DNA of 64,000 bases from Deinococcus aquaticus (GCF_028622095.1 NZ_CP115165.1:1432001-1496000); one strand, 5' to 3'. Shown: positions 20,401-32,929, counted from the first letter of the stretch. Numbers and translations are program-made. Notes: generated by a model not told the origin, from the letters alone.

Positions 20401-21498
20401 ATGGCCAGTATTCAGGATGTCGCCCAGCTCGCCCAGGTTTCCACGGCCACCGCCTCCCGCGCGCTGAGCCGCCCCGACATGGTTGCCCAGTCCACCCGCG
20501 AACGCGTGCTGAGCGCCGCGCAGCAGCTCGGGTACCAGCCGAACGTGCTGGCCCGTAGCCTGCGCCAGGGCGAGACCCGCACCATCGGCGTGGTCGTCAC
20601 GGACATCCTGAACCCCTTCCACGCCACGCTCGCCAAGGGCATTCAGGACGCCGCCGACCGGCACGGTTACGTGGCCTTCCTGTTCAACAGCGACGAGGAA
20701 CCCGCCAAGGAACGCCGCGCCCTGGAAACCCTGCGCGGCCACCTGCCCCAGGGCCTGATCCTGGTCCCCACCAGCGGAGCGCGCGAGCACCTGAAAGCCA
20801 TGCCGGACCTGCCGGTCGTGGAACTCGACCGCGTGACCGGCAACCCGGACGCCACCACCGTCACCACCGACAACGCAGGCGGCGGCGCGGCCGCCACCCG
20901 GCACCTGATCGAATTGGGGCACACCCGCATCGGCATGATCGTGGGCCAGCAGGACATCAGCACCGCCACGCAACGCCACGACGCCTACCGCGCCGCGCTG
21001 GAAGCCGCTGGACTGACCTACGACCCGGCCCTGGTCCTGTCCGGCAACCACCGCGAGGACGACGGGTACCGCGCCGCCATGCACCTGCTGAGCCTCCCGG
21101 CCGACCGCCGCCCCACCGCGCTGTTCGTGGGGAACAACGAGATGACCGTGGGCGCCGTCCTGGCCGCCCGCGCCCTGAACCTGCACATCCCGGCCGACCT
21201 GAGCATCGTGGGCTTCGACGATTCCCGCTGGGCGCAGACCATGACCCCCCCCCTGACCGTCGTGGCGCAGCCCGCCTACGACCTGGGCGTGCAGGCCTGC
21301 GAGCAACTGATCGCCCTACTGGGCCGCACCCGCACGAAGTCAGCGGCCCGAGTCCAGCTGCCCACCACCCTGATCATCCGTCACTCCACCGGGCCTCCGG
21401 GCCAGCCCAGGGCCAATGCGTCCAGCCGTGATCCAGCCCGCCCCGCCACCTCCAGTCACCCGCCCGTTCCTCCCTCTGCCGGTCCACCCCGCGCCTAG
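20401..21498 (+). CDS. LacI family transcriptional regulator of sugar uptake
   Basis: 365 residues. N-terminal HTH with hinge: SIQDVAQLAQVSTATASRAL then RVLSAAQQLGYQPNVLARSL. Periplasmic-binding-like effector domain from residue 60 (TRTIGVVVTDILNPFHATL, IVGFDDSRWAQTMTPPLT). The C-terminus from about 335 is an unusual Pro/Ser-rich tail. GGAGGTGACC precedes the ATG. First gene of the transporter-kinase operon, which has no further operator before frcB, so it probably represses the whole unit from 20237. Confidence 0.92.
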   Translation: MASIQDVAQLAQVSTATASRALSRPDMVAQSTRERVLSAAQQLGYQPNVLARSLRQGETRTIGVVVTDILNPFHATLAKGIQDAADRHGYVAFLFNSDEEPAKERRALETLRGHLPQGLILVPTSGAREHLKAMPDLPVVELDRVTGNPDATTVTTDNAGGGAAATRHLIELGHTRIGMIVGQQDISTATQRHDAYRAALEAAGLTYDPALVLSGNHREDDGYRAAMHLLSLPADRRPTALFVGNNEMTVGAVLAARALNLHIPADLSIVGFDDSRWAQTMTPPLTVVAQPAYDLGVQACEQLIALLGRTRTKSAARVQLPTTLIIRHSTGPPGQPRANASSRDPARPATSSHPPVPPSAGPPRA

Positions 21499-21570
21499 CA
21501 CTGCCTGCGCCCGGCCTCTGCCCGCCCACCCCGCACCCGACCTCTCATACCCCCCCCCAGGAGACCCACC

Positions 21571-22584
21571 ATGCGCCACGCCAAACTGATCGCCGCCACC
21601 GCCGTCCTCGCCAGCGCCGCCGCCTTTACCATCAGCACCGTGCAGGCCCAGAGCAGCGCGCAACCCGTGATCGGCCTGATCACCAAGACCGAAACCAACC
21701 CCTTCTTCGTGAAGATGAAAGAGGGCGCGCAGAAGGAAGCCACCCGCCTGGGCGCCAAGCTGCTGACCGCCGCCGGGAAAGCCGACGGTGACAACGCCGG
21801 GCAGGTCGCCGCCATCGAGAACATGGTCGCCGCCGGCGCCAAGACCATCCTGATCACCCCCAGCGACTCCAAGGCCATCGTGCCCGCCATCACCAAGGCC
21901 CGCGCCGCCGGCGTGATGGTCATCGCGCTCGACAGCCCCACCGAACCTGCCAGCGGCGTCGACGCGCTGTTCGCCACCAACAACTACCAGGCGGGCATCC
22001 TGATCGGCCAGTGGGCCAAGAAAGCCATGGGTAACAAGAAAGCCGTGATCGCCGCGCTCGACCTGTTCCCCGGTCACCCGGTCGGCATCGCCCGCCACAA
22101 CGGCTTCCTGGCCGGCTTCGGCGTCAAGGGCATCACGGCCAGCACCAAGGACATCGTGAACACCGGCGTGGCCTGCGCGCAGGACTCCTTCGGCGACCAG
22201 ACCAAGGGCCAGACTGCCATGGAAAACTGTCTGCAGAAGAACCCGGACATCAACGTGGTGTACACCATCAACGAACCCGCCGCCGCCGGAGCCTACCAGG
22301 CCCTGAAAGCCGCCGGGCGCGAGAAGGACGTGCTGATCGTCTCGGTCGACGGTGGCTGCGCCGGCATCCGCAACGTCGAGGCGGGCGTGATCGGCGCGAC
22401 CAGCCAGCAGTACCCCCTGAAGATGGCCAGCATGGGCGTCGCCGCCGGCGTGAACTACGCCAAGACCGGCAAGAAGGTCAGCGGCTACACCGACACCGGC
22501 GTCACCCTGATCACCAACAAGGCCGCCGCGGGCGTCAAGAGCCAGAACGGCAAGTTCGGCCTCGCCAACTGCTGGGGTCAGTAA
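21571..22584 (+). CDS. Sugar ABC transporter substrate-binding protein (FrcB-like)
   Basis: 337 residues with a signal peptide (about 1-26, AATAVLASAAAFTISTVQA), then a ribose/fructose-type binding fold: VIGLITKTETNPFFVKMKEG, DGDNAGQVAAIENMVAAGAK, IALDSPTEP, VVYTINEPAAAGAYQALKAA and VSVDGGCAGIRNV. Closest in style to fructose-binding FrcB. The sugar is not certain: the linked kinase is xylulokinase-like. AGGAG precedes the ATG. Exported. Confidence 0.88.
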   Translation: MRHAKLIAATAVLASAAAFTISTVQAQSSAQPVIGLITKTETNPFFVKMKEGAQKEATRLGAKLLTAAGKADGDNAGQVAAIENMVAAGAKTILITPSDSKAIVPAITKARAAGVMVIALDSPTEPASGVDALFATNNYQAGILIGQWAKKAMGNKKAVIAALDLFPGHPVGIARHNGFLAGFGVKGITASTKDIVNTGVACAQDSFGDQTKGQTAMENCLQKNPDINVVYTINEPAAAGAYQALKAAGREKDVLIVSVDGGCAGIRNVEAGVIGATSQQYPLKMASMGVAAGVNYAKTGKKVSGYTDTGVTLITNKAAAGVKSQNGKFGLANCWGQ

Positions 22585-22592
22585 GTCCGCGC

Positions 22593-22630
22593 GGGTCAGG
22601 GACCCAGGCACCACCTGAAGTTCCTGACCC
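22593..22630 (+). promoter_or_regulatory. Hairpin after binding-protein gene
   Basis: GGGTCAGG and CCTGACCC arms with a 22-base loop, between binding protein and permease genes. Such hairpins often raise the level of the binding-protein mRNA relative to downstream genes. Confidence 0.5.
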
Positions 22631-22752
22631 ACCCCCAGCGCGGGTTCACCTTCCACACTGGCCCAGCTGTTCCCCTACCGGAGTCACGTCAGCGGTCACC
22701 ACCGCCCAGCCGTGACTCTTTTTTCTTCCCCCCCACCCGGAGAACCCTGCGT

Positions 22753-23745
22753 ATGACGCCACCCACTGCGCCACCCACCGCCGCGCCCGCCGCCCGCACC
22801 GGACTGAAACTCCCGAACCTCAGCACGCTGGGCCCCCTGATCGCCCTGCTGGTCGCCTGCATCTTCTTTGCCACGCAGTCCGACCGCTTCCTCACGCTGG
22901 GCACCTTCTCCCTGATCCTGCAGCAGGCGTCGTTCATCGGCGTGATCGCCATCGCGCAGACCCTGATCATCCTGACCGCCGGCATCGACCTGAGCTGCGG
23001 CATGATCATGGCACTGGCCAGCATGGTGATCGGCAAACTGGCCGTCGAGCAGGGCGTGCCCATTCCGCTGGCGATCCTGGCGGGCTTCGCGGTCGGCGCG
23101 TTCGTCGGCTGGCTGAACGGCCTGCTGATCACGAAATGGAAACTCCCGCCGTTCATCGTGACGCTCGGCATGTACTCCATCGTGTTTGCCGCCGTGAAGA
23201 TCTACTCGAAGGCCACCAGCGTCCCCATGCCCGCCGACGGCCTGACCTTCCTCGCGCAGCGCTTCACGGTGTTCGGCACGCCGTTCACGTACGGCAGCCT
23301 GCTGATGGTCGCGCTGTTCTTCGCCACGTGGCTGTACCTGAACTTCACTGCGCCGGGCCGGCACATCTACGCGCTGGGCAACAACCCCGAAGCGGTGCGC
23401 CTGAGCGGCATTCCCCAGAACCGCCTGCTGCTCAGCGTGTACACCTTCGCCGGCGTGCTGTACGGCGTGGCGGCCCTGCTGCTGCTCGAACGCATCGGCG
23501 GCGCGTCCCCCGAGGCCGGCACCACCGAGAACCTGGAGAGCATCACGGCCGTCGTGATCGGCGGCACCAGCCTGTTCGGCGGGCGCGGCAACGTGATGGG
23601 TACCCTGATCGGCGTGCTGATTGTCGGCGTGTTCCGCTCGGGCCTGACCTTCATGGGCCTGGACAGCGTGTACCAGAACCTGATCACCGGCATCCTGATC
23701 ATCCTGGCGGTCGCCACCGACCAGTTCTCCCGGAGGAAGTCATGA
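22753..23745 (+). CDS. Sugar ABC transporter permease (FrcC/RbsC-like)
   Basis: 330 residues, 8-10 membrane segments, with the ribose/xylose-type permease motifs: GVIAIAQTLIILTAGIDLSC near residue 75, YALGNNPEAVRLSGIP (EAA-like coupling loop) and GGTSLFGGRGNVMGTLIGVL. Pro/Ala-rich N-terminus. GGAG lies upstream of the ATG. The stop overlaps the ATPase start (ATGA). Confidence 0.9.
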   Translation: MTPPTAPPTAAPAARTGLKLPNLSTLGPLIALLVACIFFATQSDRFLTLGTFSLILQQASFIGVIAIAQTLIILTAGIDLSCGMIMALASMVIGKLAVEQGVPIPLAILAGFAVGAFVGWLNGLLITKWKLPPFIVTLGMYSIVFAAVKIYSKATSVPMPADGLTFLAQRFTVFGTPFTYGSLLMVALFFATWLYLNFTAPGRHIYALGNNPEAVRLSGIPQNRLLLSVYTFAGVLYGVAALLLLERIGGASPEAGTTENLESITAVVIGGTSLFGGRGNVMGTLIGVLIVGVFRSGLTFMGLDSVYQNLITGILIILAVATDQFSRRKS

Positions 23746-24569
23746 CCGCTGCGACCATGCCCGTTCCCACCCCCGCCCATACCCCGGCGCCGCTGGTCAT
23801 GCAGGCGCGCGGCCTGATCAAACGCTACGGGCACGTGACCGCCATCAACGGCGCGGACTTCGAACTGCGGCCCGGCGAGATCATGGCCGTCATCGGCGAC
23901 AACGGCGCGGGCAAGAGCAGCCTGATCAAGGCGCTGTCCGGCGCGGTCATTCCCGACGAGGGCGAGATCCTGCTGGACGGCAAGCCCGTGCACTTCCGCA
24001 CGCCCAGCGACGCCCGCCGCGAAGGCATCGAGACCGTGTACCAGGACCTCGCGGTGGCGCCCGCCATGACCATCGCCGAGAACCTGTTCCTGGGCCGCGA
24101 ACTGTACGTGCGGGGGCCGCTGGGCAGTCTGCTGAAAGTCATTGACCGCAAGCGCATGCTGACCGAGGCCACGCAGCACATGCAGGGCCTGCAGTTCGCC
24201 ATCAAGAGCATGAACCAGCCGGTCGAGACGCTCTCCGGCGGGCAGCGGCAGGGCGTCGCCGTGGCCCGCGCCGCCGCCTTCGCCCGGCACGTGGTCATCA
24301 TGGACGAACCCACCGCCGCGCTCGGCGTGCGCGAGGGCAACATGGTCCTCGACCTGATCCGGCAGGTGCGGGACAAGGGCCTGCCCGTCATCCTGATCAG
24401 CCACAACATGCCGCACGTGTTCGAGATCGCCGACCGCATTCACGTGCACCGCATGGGCAAGCGCGCGGCGCTGCTGAACCCCAGGAAGATCAGCATGGCC
24501 GACACCGTCTCGGTCATGACCGGAGCCCTGGCCGCCGAGGACCTCAGCGCCGATGTCCTGGCCCACTGA
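23742..24569 (+). CDS. Sugar ABC transporter ATP-binding protein (FrcA-like, single domain)
   Basis: 275 residues. Walker A GDNGAGKSS, Q loop TVYQDLAV, signature LSGGQRQGVAVARA, Walker B VVIMDEPTAAL and the switch His in ILISHNM. One ATPase domain only, as in FrcA, unlike the two-domain RbsA/XylG, so it should act as a homodimer. Overlaps permease (ATGA) and kinase (17 bases). Confidence 0.92.
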   Translation: MTAATMPVPTPAHTPAPLVMQARGLIKRYGHVTAINGADFELRPGEIMAVIGDNGAGKSSLIKALSGAVIPDEGEILLDGKPVHFRTPSDARREGIETVYQDLAVAPAMTIAENLFLGRELYVRGPLGSLLKVIDRKRMLTEATQHMQGLQFAIKSMNQPVETLSGGQRQGVAVARAAAFARHVVIMDEPTAALGVREGNMVLDLIRQVRDKGLPVILISHNMPHVFEIADRIHVHRMGKRAALLNPRKISMADTVSVMTGALAAEDLSADVLAH

Positions 24570-26028
24570 ACCCCCACCCGCCGCCCACCCCGCCCGTCCG
24601 GCCGACCAGCCGGACGTCGTGCTGGCCCTGGACCTCGGCACCGGCAGCCTGAAAGCGGCGCTGATCACGGCGGGCGGCGACACCCTGCGCCGCGCCGCGC
24701 ACCCCTACCCGGCCCACAGTCCACAGCCCGGCTGGTCCGAAAGCCACCCGCAGGACTGGTGGGCGGCCGCGCGGGAAGCGGCGCGGGCCGTCCTGCGCGG
24801 CACCGACCCGGCGCACGTGCAGGCCGTGACCCTCAGCGGCCAGATGCACGGCGTGACCCTGACTGCTCCCACCGGCGAGGCCCTGCGCCCCGCCGTGCTG
24901 TGGTCCGACACGCGCAGCGCCCCGCAACTCACGGCGTACCACGCGCTGCCAGAGCCGTTGCTGCGCCACCTGCGCAACCCGCCCGTCACGGGATTCGCCG
25001 GCCCCACCCTGCTGTGGCTGGCCGCGCAGGAACCCGCCACCCTGGCAGCCGCCCGCTGGGCGCTGCAACCCAAGGACTGGCTGCGCCTGCACCTGACCGG
25101 CGAGGCCGCCACCGACCCCTCGGACGCCTCGGGCACGCTGCTGTTCGACCCGCAGCGGCAGGACTGGCACACCGAACTGCTGGACCGCCTGGGCCTCCCG
25201 GCCGCGCTGCTGCCCCCCATCCGGCCGTCCGGCAGCGTCGCCGGATTTCTGCGTGAGACGCCCGCCCGCGACCTGGGGCTCCCGCCGGGCCTGCCTGTCA
25301 TGACCGGCGCGGCCGACACCGCCGCCGCCCTGCACGCCGCCGACCTCACCCCCGGTGAGGCGCAACTGACCGTCGGGACCGGCGCGCAACTCGCGCTGAG
25401 CCGCGCCGACCTGCCCGAACCGCACGGCGCGCTGCACGCCTTCCGGGACGCCACGCAGGGCTGGTACCTGCTGGCCGCCGTGCAGAACGCCGGCAACGTG
25501 CTGGAATGGGTGCGCCGCACCCTGCGCCTCTCCTGGCCGGACATGTACCTCGGCGCGCAGCAGGCCGACGGGGACCCCGCCCCGCTGTTCCTGCCGTACC
25601 TGACCGGCGACCGCACCCCCCACCTGGACCCCCATGCCCGCGCCGGCTGGCTGGGCCTGAGCGCCGACCATGACCCCGGCCACCTCGCCTACGCCGCCTT
25701 CGAGGGCGTGGCCCTGTCCATCGCGCAGGCCGCCGAACTGCTGAACCTGCCCCGGGCGCAGCCCCTGCGCCTTGCCGGGGGCGGCACCCTGGACCCCTGG
25801 TGGCAGCAACTGCTCTCCGACGCCCTGAACCGCCCGCTGCACGTCACGAACGTCCCCGACGCCTCGCTGCGCGGCGCGGCCCGCCTCGCCTGGACCGGCC
25901 TGGGCGTTCCCTGGACGGCCCCCGCTCCCACCGTCACCGCCACTCTGACCCCCAACGCGCAGCGCATCCCGTCCGCCCGCCGCGCCGGATTCCGCAGCGC
26001 GTACCACGTCCTGAAATACAGCGGGTAG
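24553..26028 (+). CDS. FGGY-family carbohydrate kinase, xylulokinase-like
   Basis: 491 residues. LALDLGTGSLKAALI (phosphate 1), VTLSGQMHGVTL typical of xylulokinase, LWSDTRSAPQL, then the C-terminal ATPase lobe with VGTGAQLALS, PYLTGDRTPHLDPHARAGWLGLS and RLAGGGTLDPWW. Phosphorylates a ketose after import by the adjacent transporter. No isomerase or aldolase is linked in this window, so the substrate (xylulose versus fructose or other) is open. Start overlaps the ATPase gene by 17 bases. Confidence 0.85.
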   Translation: MSWPTEPPPAAHPARPADQPDVVLALDLGTGSLKAALITAGGDTLRRAAHPYPAHSPQPGWSESHPQDWWAAAREAARAVLRGTDPAHVQAVTLSGQMHGVTLTAPTGEALRPAVLWSDTRSAPQLTAYHALPEPLLRHLRNPPVTGFAGPTLLWLAAQEPATLAAARWALQPKDWLRLHLTGEAATDPSDASGTLLFDPQRQDWHTELLDRLGLPAALLPPIRPSGSVAGFLRETPARDLGLPPGLPVMTGAADTAAALHAADLTPGEAQLTVGTGAQLALSRADLPEPHGALHAFRDATQGWYLLAAVQNAGNVLEWVRRTLRLSWPDMYLGAQQADGDPAPLFLPYLTGDRTPHLDPHARAGWLGLSADHDPGHLAYAAFEGVALSIAQAAELLNLPRAQPLRLAGGGTLDPWWQQLLSDALNRPLHVTNVPDASLRGAARLAWTGLGVPWTAPAPTVTATLTPNAQRIPSARRAGFRSAYHVLKYSG

Positions 26029-26050
26029 CGGCAGAACATCCGTGCAGAGT

Positions 26051-26072
26051 GGGGGAGAGGCCGCCTTCCCCC
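26051..26072. terminator. Weak hairpin after sugar operon
   Basis: GGGGGAG, loop, TTCCCCC between convergent genes; no T run. Confidence 0.35.
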
Positions 26073-26090
26073 GGAATCAGCGGGCGGGGG

Positions 26091-26573
26091 TCAGCGGGTA
26101 GGGGTCAGGGGCCGCCCGTCCCGCAGCCACAGGTGCAGGGCGCACACGCCCAGCAGCACGCCCAGCGGGAACGGCACGTCGCCCAGGTCCAGGCGGATGT
26201 CCACGCCCCGCGTGAACGACCCGAACCTCCCACGCACCTCGCCCGCGTAGTGCCGCAGGGTCACGTCCTGCCCCGCCGTGAAGTTGCCGTAGCGGCCGGT
26301 CACGCCGTCCGGCGAGAATTGCAGGGTCACGTCAATGCCGTCCATGAAGCTGCCCAGCCGGACGCGCATCACGCCTGCCTCGATGGTCGCCTGCACGTCC
26401 CAGCCGCTTGTGACGCCGCCCACGCGGCCCGTCAGACCGCCCGTGGCCAGCCACACCTGCACGTCCGTGCCGTCCGTGAAGCCCCCCACCCGCGCGCTCA
26501 GGCGCGAACCGTCCCACTGTGCGCTCAGCGCCAGCCCTTCCGTCACGCTGCCAAACCGGCCCTCTAAACTCAT
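26091..26573 (-). CDS. Uncharacterised 22-residue-repeat protein
   Basis: 160 residues composed of six consecutive units of about 22 residues with consensus (L/V)xGRxGxFxxGxDVxL: for example LSARVGGFTDGTDVQVWL, LTGRVGGVTSGWDVQATI, VTGRYGNFTAGQDVTLRH and VRGRFGSFTRGVDIRLDL. The pattern suggests a beta-solenoid or beta-roll. The last 25 residues form a hydrophobic stretch (PFPLGVLLGVCALHLWL) that could be a membrane anchor. The ATG at 26573 is preceded by TAGGCT with 7 bases between (leaderless pattern). Not recognised as a known family; function unknown. Confidence 0.7.
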   Translation of the reverse strand: MSLEGRFGSVTEGLALSAQWDGSRLSARVGGFTDGTDVQVWLATGGLTGRVGGVTSGWDVQATIEAGVMRVRLGSFMDGIDVTLQFSPDGVTGRYGNFTAGQDVTLRHYAGEVRGRFGSFTRGVDIRLDLGDVPFPLGVLLGVCALHLWLRDGRPLTPTR

Positions 26574-26640
26574 GCTGCCCAGCCTAGAAAACCAACTCTG
26601 GCAGAAGCCTGACGGACACGGAGAGTGAGAGGAGTGAACA

Positions 26641-26698
26641 GTTGAAAGTTGATGGTCGATGGAAGGGACTTCCCCTCTATCAACCATCAACTTTCAAC
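26641..26698. repeat. GTTGAAAGTTGATGG intergenic palindrome, copy 1
   Basis: GTTGAAAGTTGATGG at 26641-26655 and its exact complement at 26684-26698. A second copy lies at 52517-52576. It sits just after the sucB stop codon and may serve as a terminator. Confidence 0.75.
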
Positions 26699-26710
26699 CA
26701 TTGACGCTGT

Positions 26711-27934
26711 TTACAGTTCCAGCAGCATCCGCGCCGGGTCTTCCAGCAGGTTCTTGATTGTCACGAGGAACTGCACGGCTTCCTTCCCGTCGATGATGCG
26801 GTGATCGTACGACAGGGCGATGTACATCATGGGCGCGATGACGACCTGCCCGTTCTGCGCGATAGGCCGCTCGATGATGTTGTGCATGCCCAGGATGGCG
26901 CTCTGCGGGGCGTTGATGATGGGCGTGCTCATCATGGACCCGAAGGTGCCGCCGTTCGTGATGCTGAACGTGCCGCCGCTCATGTCTTCCAGGGTCAGTT
27001 TCCCGGCCTTGGCTTTCTGCGCGAAGCCGCCGATGGCCTTCTCGATCCCGGCGAGGCTCATCTGTTCGGTGTCCCGCAGGACCGGCACGACCAGTCCGCG
27101 CTCACTGGCGACCGCGATGCCGATGTCGTAGAAGCCGTGGTAGATGATGTCCTTGCCTTCCACGCTGGCGTTCACGACCGGGAAGGCCCTGAGGGCCTCG
27201 GTGGCGGCGCGCACGAACAGGCTCATGAAGCCCAGTTTCACGCCGTGCTTGTTCACGAACTGATCCTGGTACTTCTTGCGCAGGTCCATGGCGGGCTGCA
27301 TGTTCACTTCGTTGAAGGTCGTGAGGATCGCGGCGGTGTTCTGCACGTCCTTCAGGCGCTCGCTGATGCGCTGGCGGATCCGGGTCATGGGGACGCGCTG
27401 TTCGGGGCGCGCGCCGGCCGGAACGCTGGCCGCCGGGGCGGGCGCGGCCGGGGTGCTGGCCGGAGCCTGCTGGCCCACGGCGCCCATGGCGTCGGCCTTG
27501 GTGATGTTGCCTTTCGGGCCGGTCGCGGGAATCTGCGCGGGGTTCAGGTTGTTCTCCAGGACCACCTTGCGCACCGCCGGGGACAGGTCCTCACGGCGGG
27601 CCGCGTCTGCCGGAGCGGCAGCAGCGGGAGCCCCGGCGGGCGTGGCCGCAGCAGCCGGGGCCTCTGCGGGGACCGCGGTTTCGGGGGCCGGGGCGCTGCC
27701 CGCGTCCCCCACGACGCCCAGCGTTTCCTCGCTGAGGACCGTGTCGCCCTCCTGCTTGGCGATGCTGGTCAGCACGCCGTCCTGCAACGCCGTGACTTCC
27801 AGCACGACCTTGTCAGTCTCGATTTCAGCCAGGACCTCGCCGCGCTTGACCGCGTCGCCGGGCTTCTTGTGCCATGTCAGCAGCGTACCCTCGCTGACAG
27901 ACTCGGAAAAAACAGGAACTTTGATGTCCGCCAT
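26711..27934 (-). CDS. sucB: Dihydrolipoyllysine succinyltransferase (E2 of 2-oxoglutarate dehydrogenase)
   Basis: 407 residues. N-terminal lipoyl domain with the lipoylation site [11 protein letters not shown], an Ala/Pro-rich linker, the peripheral-subunit-binding domain ([20 protein letters not shown]) and the C-terminal acyltransferase with [17 protein letters not shown] and [18 protein letters not shown] (catalytic His in DHRxxDG). Transfers succinyl to CoA in the TCA cycle. TATAAC at 27945-27950 (minus strand) lies 10 bases before the start, so it may have its own promoter although it follows sucA. Confidence 0.95.
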   Translation of the reverse strand: MADIKVPVFSESVSEGTLLTWHKKPGDAVKRGEVLAEIETDKVVLEVTALQDGVLTSIAKQEGDTVLSEETLGVVGDAGSAPAPETAVPAEAPAAAATPAGAPAAAAPADAARREDLSPAVRKVVLENNLNPAQIPATGPKGNITKADAMGAVGQQAPASTPAAPAPAASVPAGARPEQRVPMTRIRQRISERLKDVQNTAAILTTFNEVNMQPAMDLRKKYQDQFVNKHGVKLGFMSLFVRAATEALRAFPVVNASVEGKDIIYHGFYDIGIAVASERGLVVPVLRDTEQMSLAGIEKAIGGFAQKAKAGKLTLEDMSGGTFSITNGGTFGSMMSTPIINAPQSAILGMHNIIERPIAQNGQVVIAPMMYIALSYDHRIIDGKEAVQFLVTIKNLLEDPARMLLEL

Positions 27935-28011
27935 AACGCTCTCAGTTATACCCCTCCGGGACTGTGACTGGGGCGGGGACGCCCCCACCGCTCCCCAATA
28001 CTGCAGGTGAG

Positions 28012-28030
28012 CGGGCGGACCGCCCCCGGA
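28012..28030. repeat. Short GC palindrome between sucA and sucB
   Basis: GCGGGCGG-A-CCGCCCCC; a compact hairpin in the 139-base sucA-sucB spacer. Confidence 0.4.
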
Positions 28031-28073
28031 GGAACGGCCCGCCCACAGCAACGGTCAGGGGGTGCGGGGCGGC

Positions 28074-30920
<2,847 letters not shown>

Positions 30921-31072
30921 AACACCTCAGCATACCCCCGCTGCGCGCCGGAAATGGCACCTGCCCACCCGCGTCATGTTCCCCCGCGCGTACCACCCGC
31001 CCCGCCCCCCACGCACCCGTAAAGAGAGCGGCCCGTACCCACCCTGCCCCCGCCACCCTTTAAGCTGGTGGT

Positions 31073-31321
31073 ATGCAACTCCTGTCCCGCCTTGCCACCG
31101 CCCTGGGCCTGATCATTCTGGTCGTCGCCGCGATCCTGCTTGGCAAGGACGTGATCGACATCAACCAGTTGCACGCCGTGGCGAACGCCAACCGCAGCAC
31201 CAACTTCCCCAGCCCCCTGAACGGCGTGCTGATCACCGCCGGACTGGCCGCGCTGGGCGGTCTGCTGACCGGCCTGGGCCTGAGCCTCCCCGCCCGCCGC
31301 GGCCCCCGAAACCCCCGCTGA
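31073..31321 (+). CDS. Small two-helix membrane protein
   Basis: 82 residues with two hydrophobic segments, about 7-24 (ATALGLIILVVAAILLG) and 51-73 (NGVLITAGLAALGGLLTGLG), and a basic C-terminus. TAAGCT lies 6 bases before the ATG, the leaderless pattern. Divergent from sucA. No family recognised. Confidence 0.65.
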   Translation: MQLLSRLATALGLIILVVAAILLGKDVIDINQLHAVANANRSTNFPSPLNGVLITAGLAALGGLLTGLGLSLPARRGPRNPR

Positions 31322-31408
31322 CCGCGCGCAGACTGAGCGCACCACTGGCCCGCGCCTGATCTGCCCATGCGCGGGCGCGGGCGGCGCGCTAGAACAGGGG
31401 GCACACCC

Positions 31409-32929
31409 ATGCCCACCCACCCTGCCCAGCCCCAGCTACCAGAGCCGCAGCCGACAGTGACCCGGCCAACAGAGCGCCGGCCCGCGTGCCGCCTGCCGCC
31501 GGGCCGCCTGACTGCCGCCTGCCTGACCCTGGCGGCCCTGCTGCTGACCCCCGCGCACGCCGCGCCCGTGACCGTCACCGCCGCCTGGAGCGGAACCGCG
31601 TACCGCCTGAGCCTGCGCGGCCTGAACGCCACCGACGGCACGCTGCGAGCGGAACCCGACGGCAGCGGCGCCACCCTGACCTTCCGCGCCACGCTGCCCC
31701 CCCTGAACCGCACCGTCAGCACCGCCACGGGCGACCTGACCATCAGCATCAAGGGCCATACCGTCACGGCCCGCACCGCCGACAGGCGACCCCTGCGCGT
31801 GAACCTCAGCCACATCCGGCCCGGCGTGATCCCCGGCCAGGACGCCACCACCGCCATCGACCTGTACCCACCGGAAAGCTGGACGGAGTACCAGCCGGAA
31901 CCCACCACGCCCTGCACCCCCAGCAGTCCAGGCGCAGACATGCCCGGCGCGGGCGTGCCGGAACTGCCGTACCAGCCGCCCACCTTCGCCAGTGGCCCCG
32001 TCGGGTTCTACCTCGCGCAGATCGACCCGCGCACCGGCACGCCCCTGCGCGTCATCACACACGACCCCGACAGCCTCTACCCGCTGGCCAGCACCTACAA
32101 ACAGGTGATCGCCTGGGCCGCCTACCGCGACATCAACGCCGGAACCCTGACCCTGAACACCCGCCTGAGCGTCACCGAAGCCAACCGCAGCATCGAAACG
32201 TACCAGCCGGGCAACCGCACCGTGCAGAACCTCATCACGCAGGCCATCACCCGCAGCGAGAACACCGCCAGCGACGTCCTGCACCTGCACCTGACCCCCG
32301 AACGCGTACAGGCCCTCGTGAACGCCCACGGCACCTGCCACACCCGCGTGAACATGACCACCAAAGCCTGGTGGGCCGCGCAGGCCGGACTGCTGCCCGG
32401 CGTGTACGGCCCGCACCTGCCCACCGGCGCGCAGCAGGCCTTCACCGCCCCGCCCGAACAGCAGGCCGCCACCGCCGCGCAGGCCGTCACGCAAGCACAG
32501 ACCCTGAACGCCGACACCCTCCTGAACGCCCTGGACCGGTACTTCTACAGCCCCACGTACCACCCGCAGACCGAGGTGTACCTGCAAAACCGCAGCACCC
32601 CCTGCGAATGGGCCACCCTGATCACTCGCCAGTACCTGGACCCCACCCTGACCCCCACCAACCGCAGCGCCCTGCGCCGCACCCTGGCCCAGGGCTGCTG
32701 CCGCGTGAACGACCCCAGCGTCACCTACTGGGGCAGCAAAGCCGGCAGCGGCTGGCGCAACCTGACCATGAGCGGCCTGCTCACCCTGAACACCGGGCAG
32801 ACCTTCGTGTACACGTACTTCAACACCGGCTCGGACCTCATGGACAGCGCCCTGATCGAACAGCAACTCCCCAGCGTCGCGCAGTACATCCTGCAAAACG
32901 CCCGGCGAATCGGAAAGAGCACGCCCTGA
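31409..32929 (+). CDS. Secreted serine hydrolase, class A beta-lactamase fold
   Basis: 506 residues. The ATG at 31409 is preferred over 31367 because AGGGG lies 8 bases upstream. Signal-peptide-like segment at about 33-52 (RLTAACLTLAALLLTPAHAA), then an extra beta-rich domain (55-155). The hydrolase domain has an SxxK motif in YPLASTYKQVI (Ser228, Lys231), an SEN triad (283-285) in place of SDN and a KAG (Lys444) in place of KTG. This matches the beta-lactamase/penicillin-binding superfamily but with altered motifs and a cysteine-bearing insert (TLAQGCCRVND), so resistance activity should not be assumed. Confidence 0.75.
   Translation: MPTHPAQPQLPEPQPTVTRPTERRPACRLPPGRLTAACLTLAALLLTPAHAAPVTVTAAWSGTAYRLSLRGLNATDGTLRAEPDGSGATLTFRATLPPLNRTVSTATGDLTISIKGHTVTARTADRRPLRVNLSHIRPGVIPGQDATTAIDLYPPESWTEYQPEPTTPCTPSSPGADMPGAGVPELPYQPPTFASGPVGFYLAQIDPRTGTPLRVITHDPDSLYPLASTYKQVIAWAAYRDINAGTLTLNTRLSVTEANRSIETYQPGNRTVQNLITQAITRSENTASDVLHLHLTPERVQALVNAHGTCHTRVNMTTKAWWAAQAGLLPGVYGPHLPTGAQQAFTAPPEQQAATAAQAVTQAQTLNADTLLNALDRYFYSPTYHPQTEVYLQNRSTPCEWATLITRQYLDPTLTPTNRSALRRTLAQGCCRVNDPSVTYWGSKAGSGWRNLTMSGLLTLNTGQTFVYTYFNTGSDLMDSALIEQQLPSVAQYILQNARRIGKSTP

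Noticed and set aside
31367..31408. Earlier start of the beta-lactamase-like gene at 31367
   Set aside because: The added residues are Arg/Gly-rich with no ribosome site, while 31409 has AGGGG at good spacing and sits before the signal-peptide-like segment.
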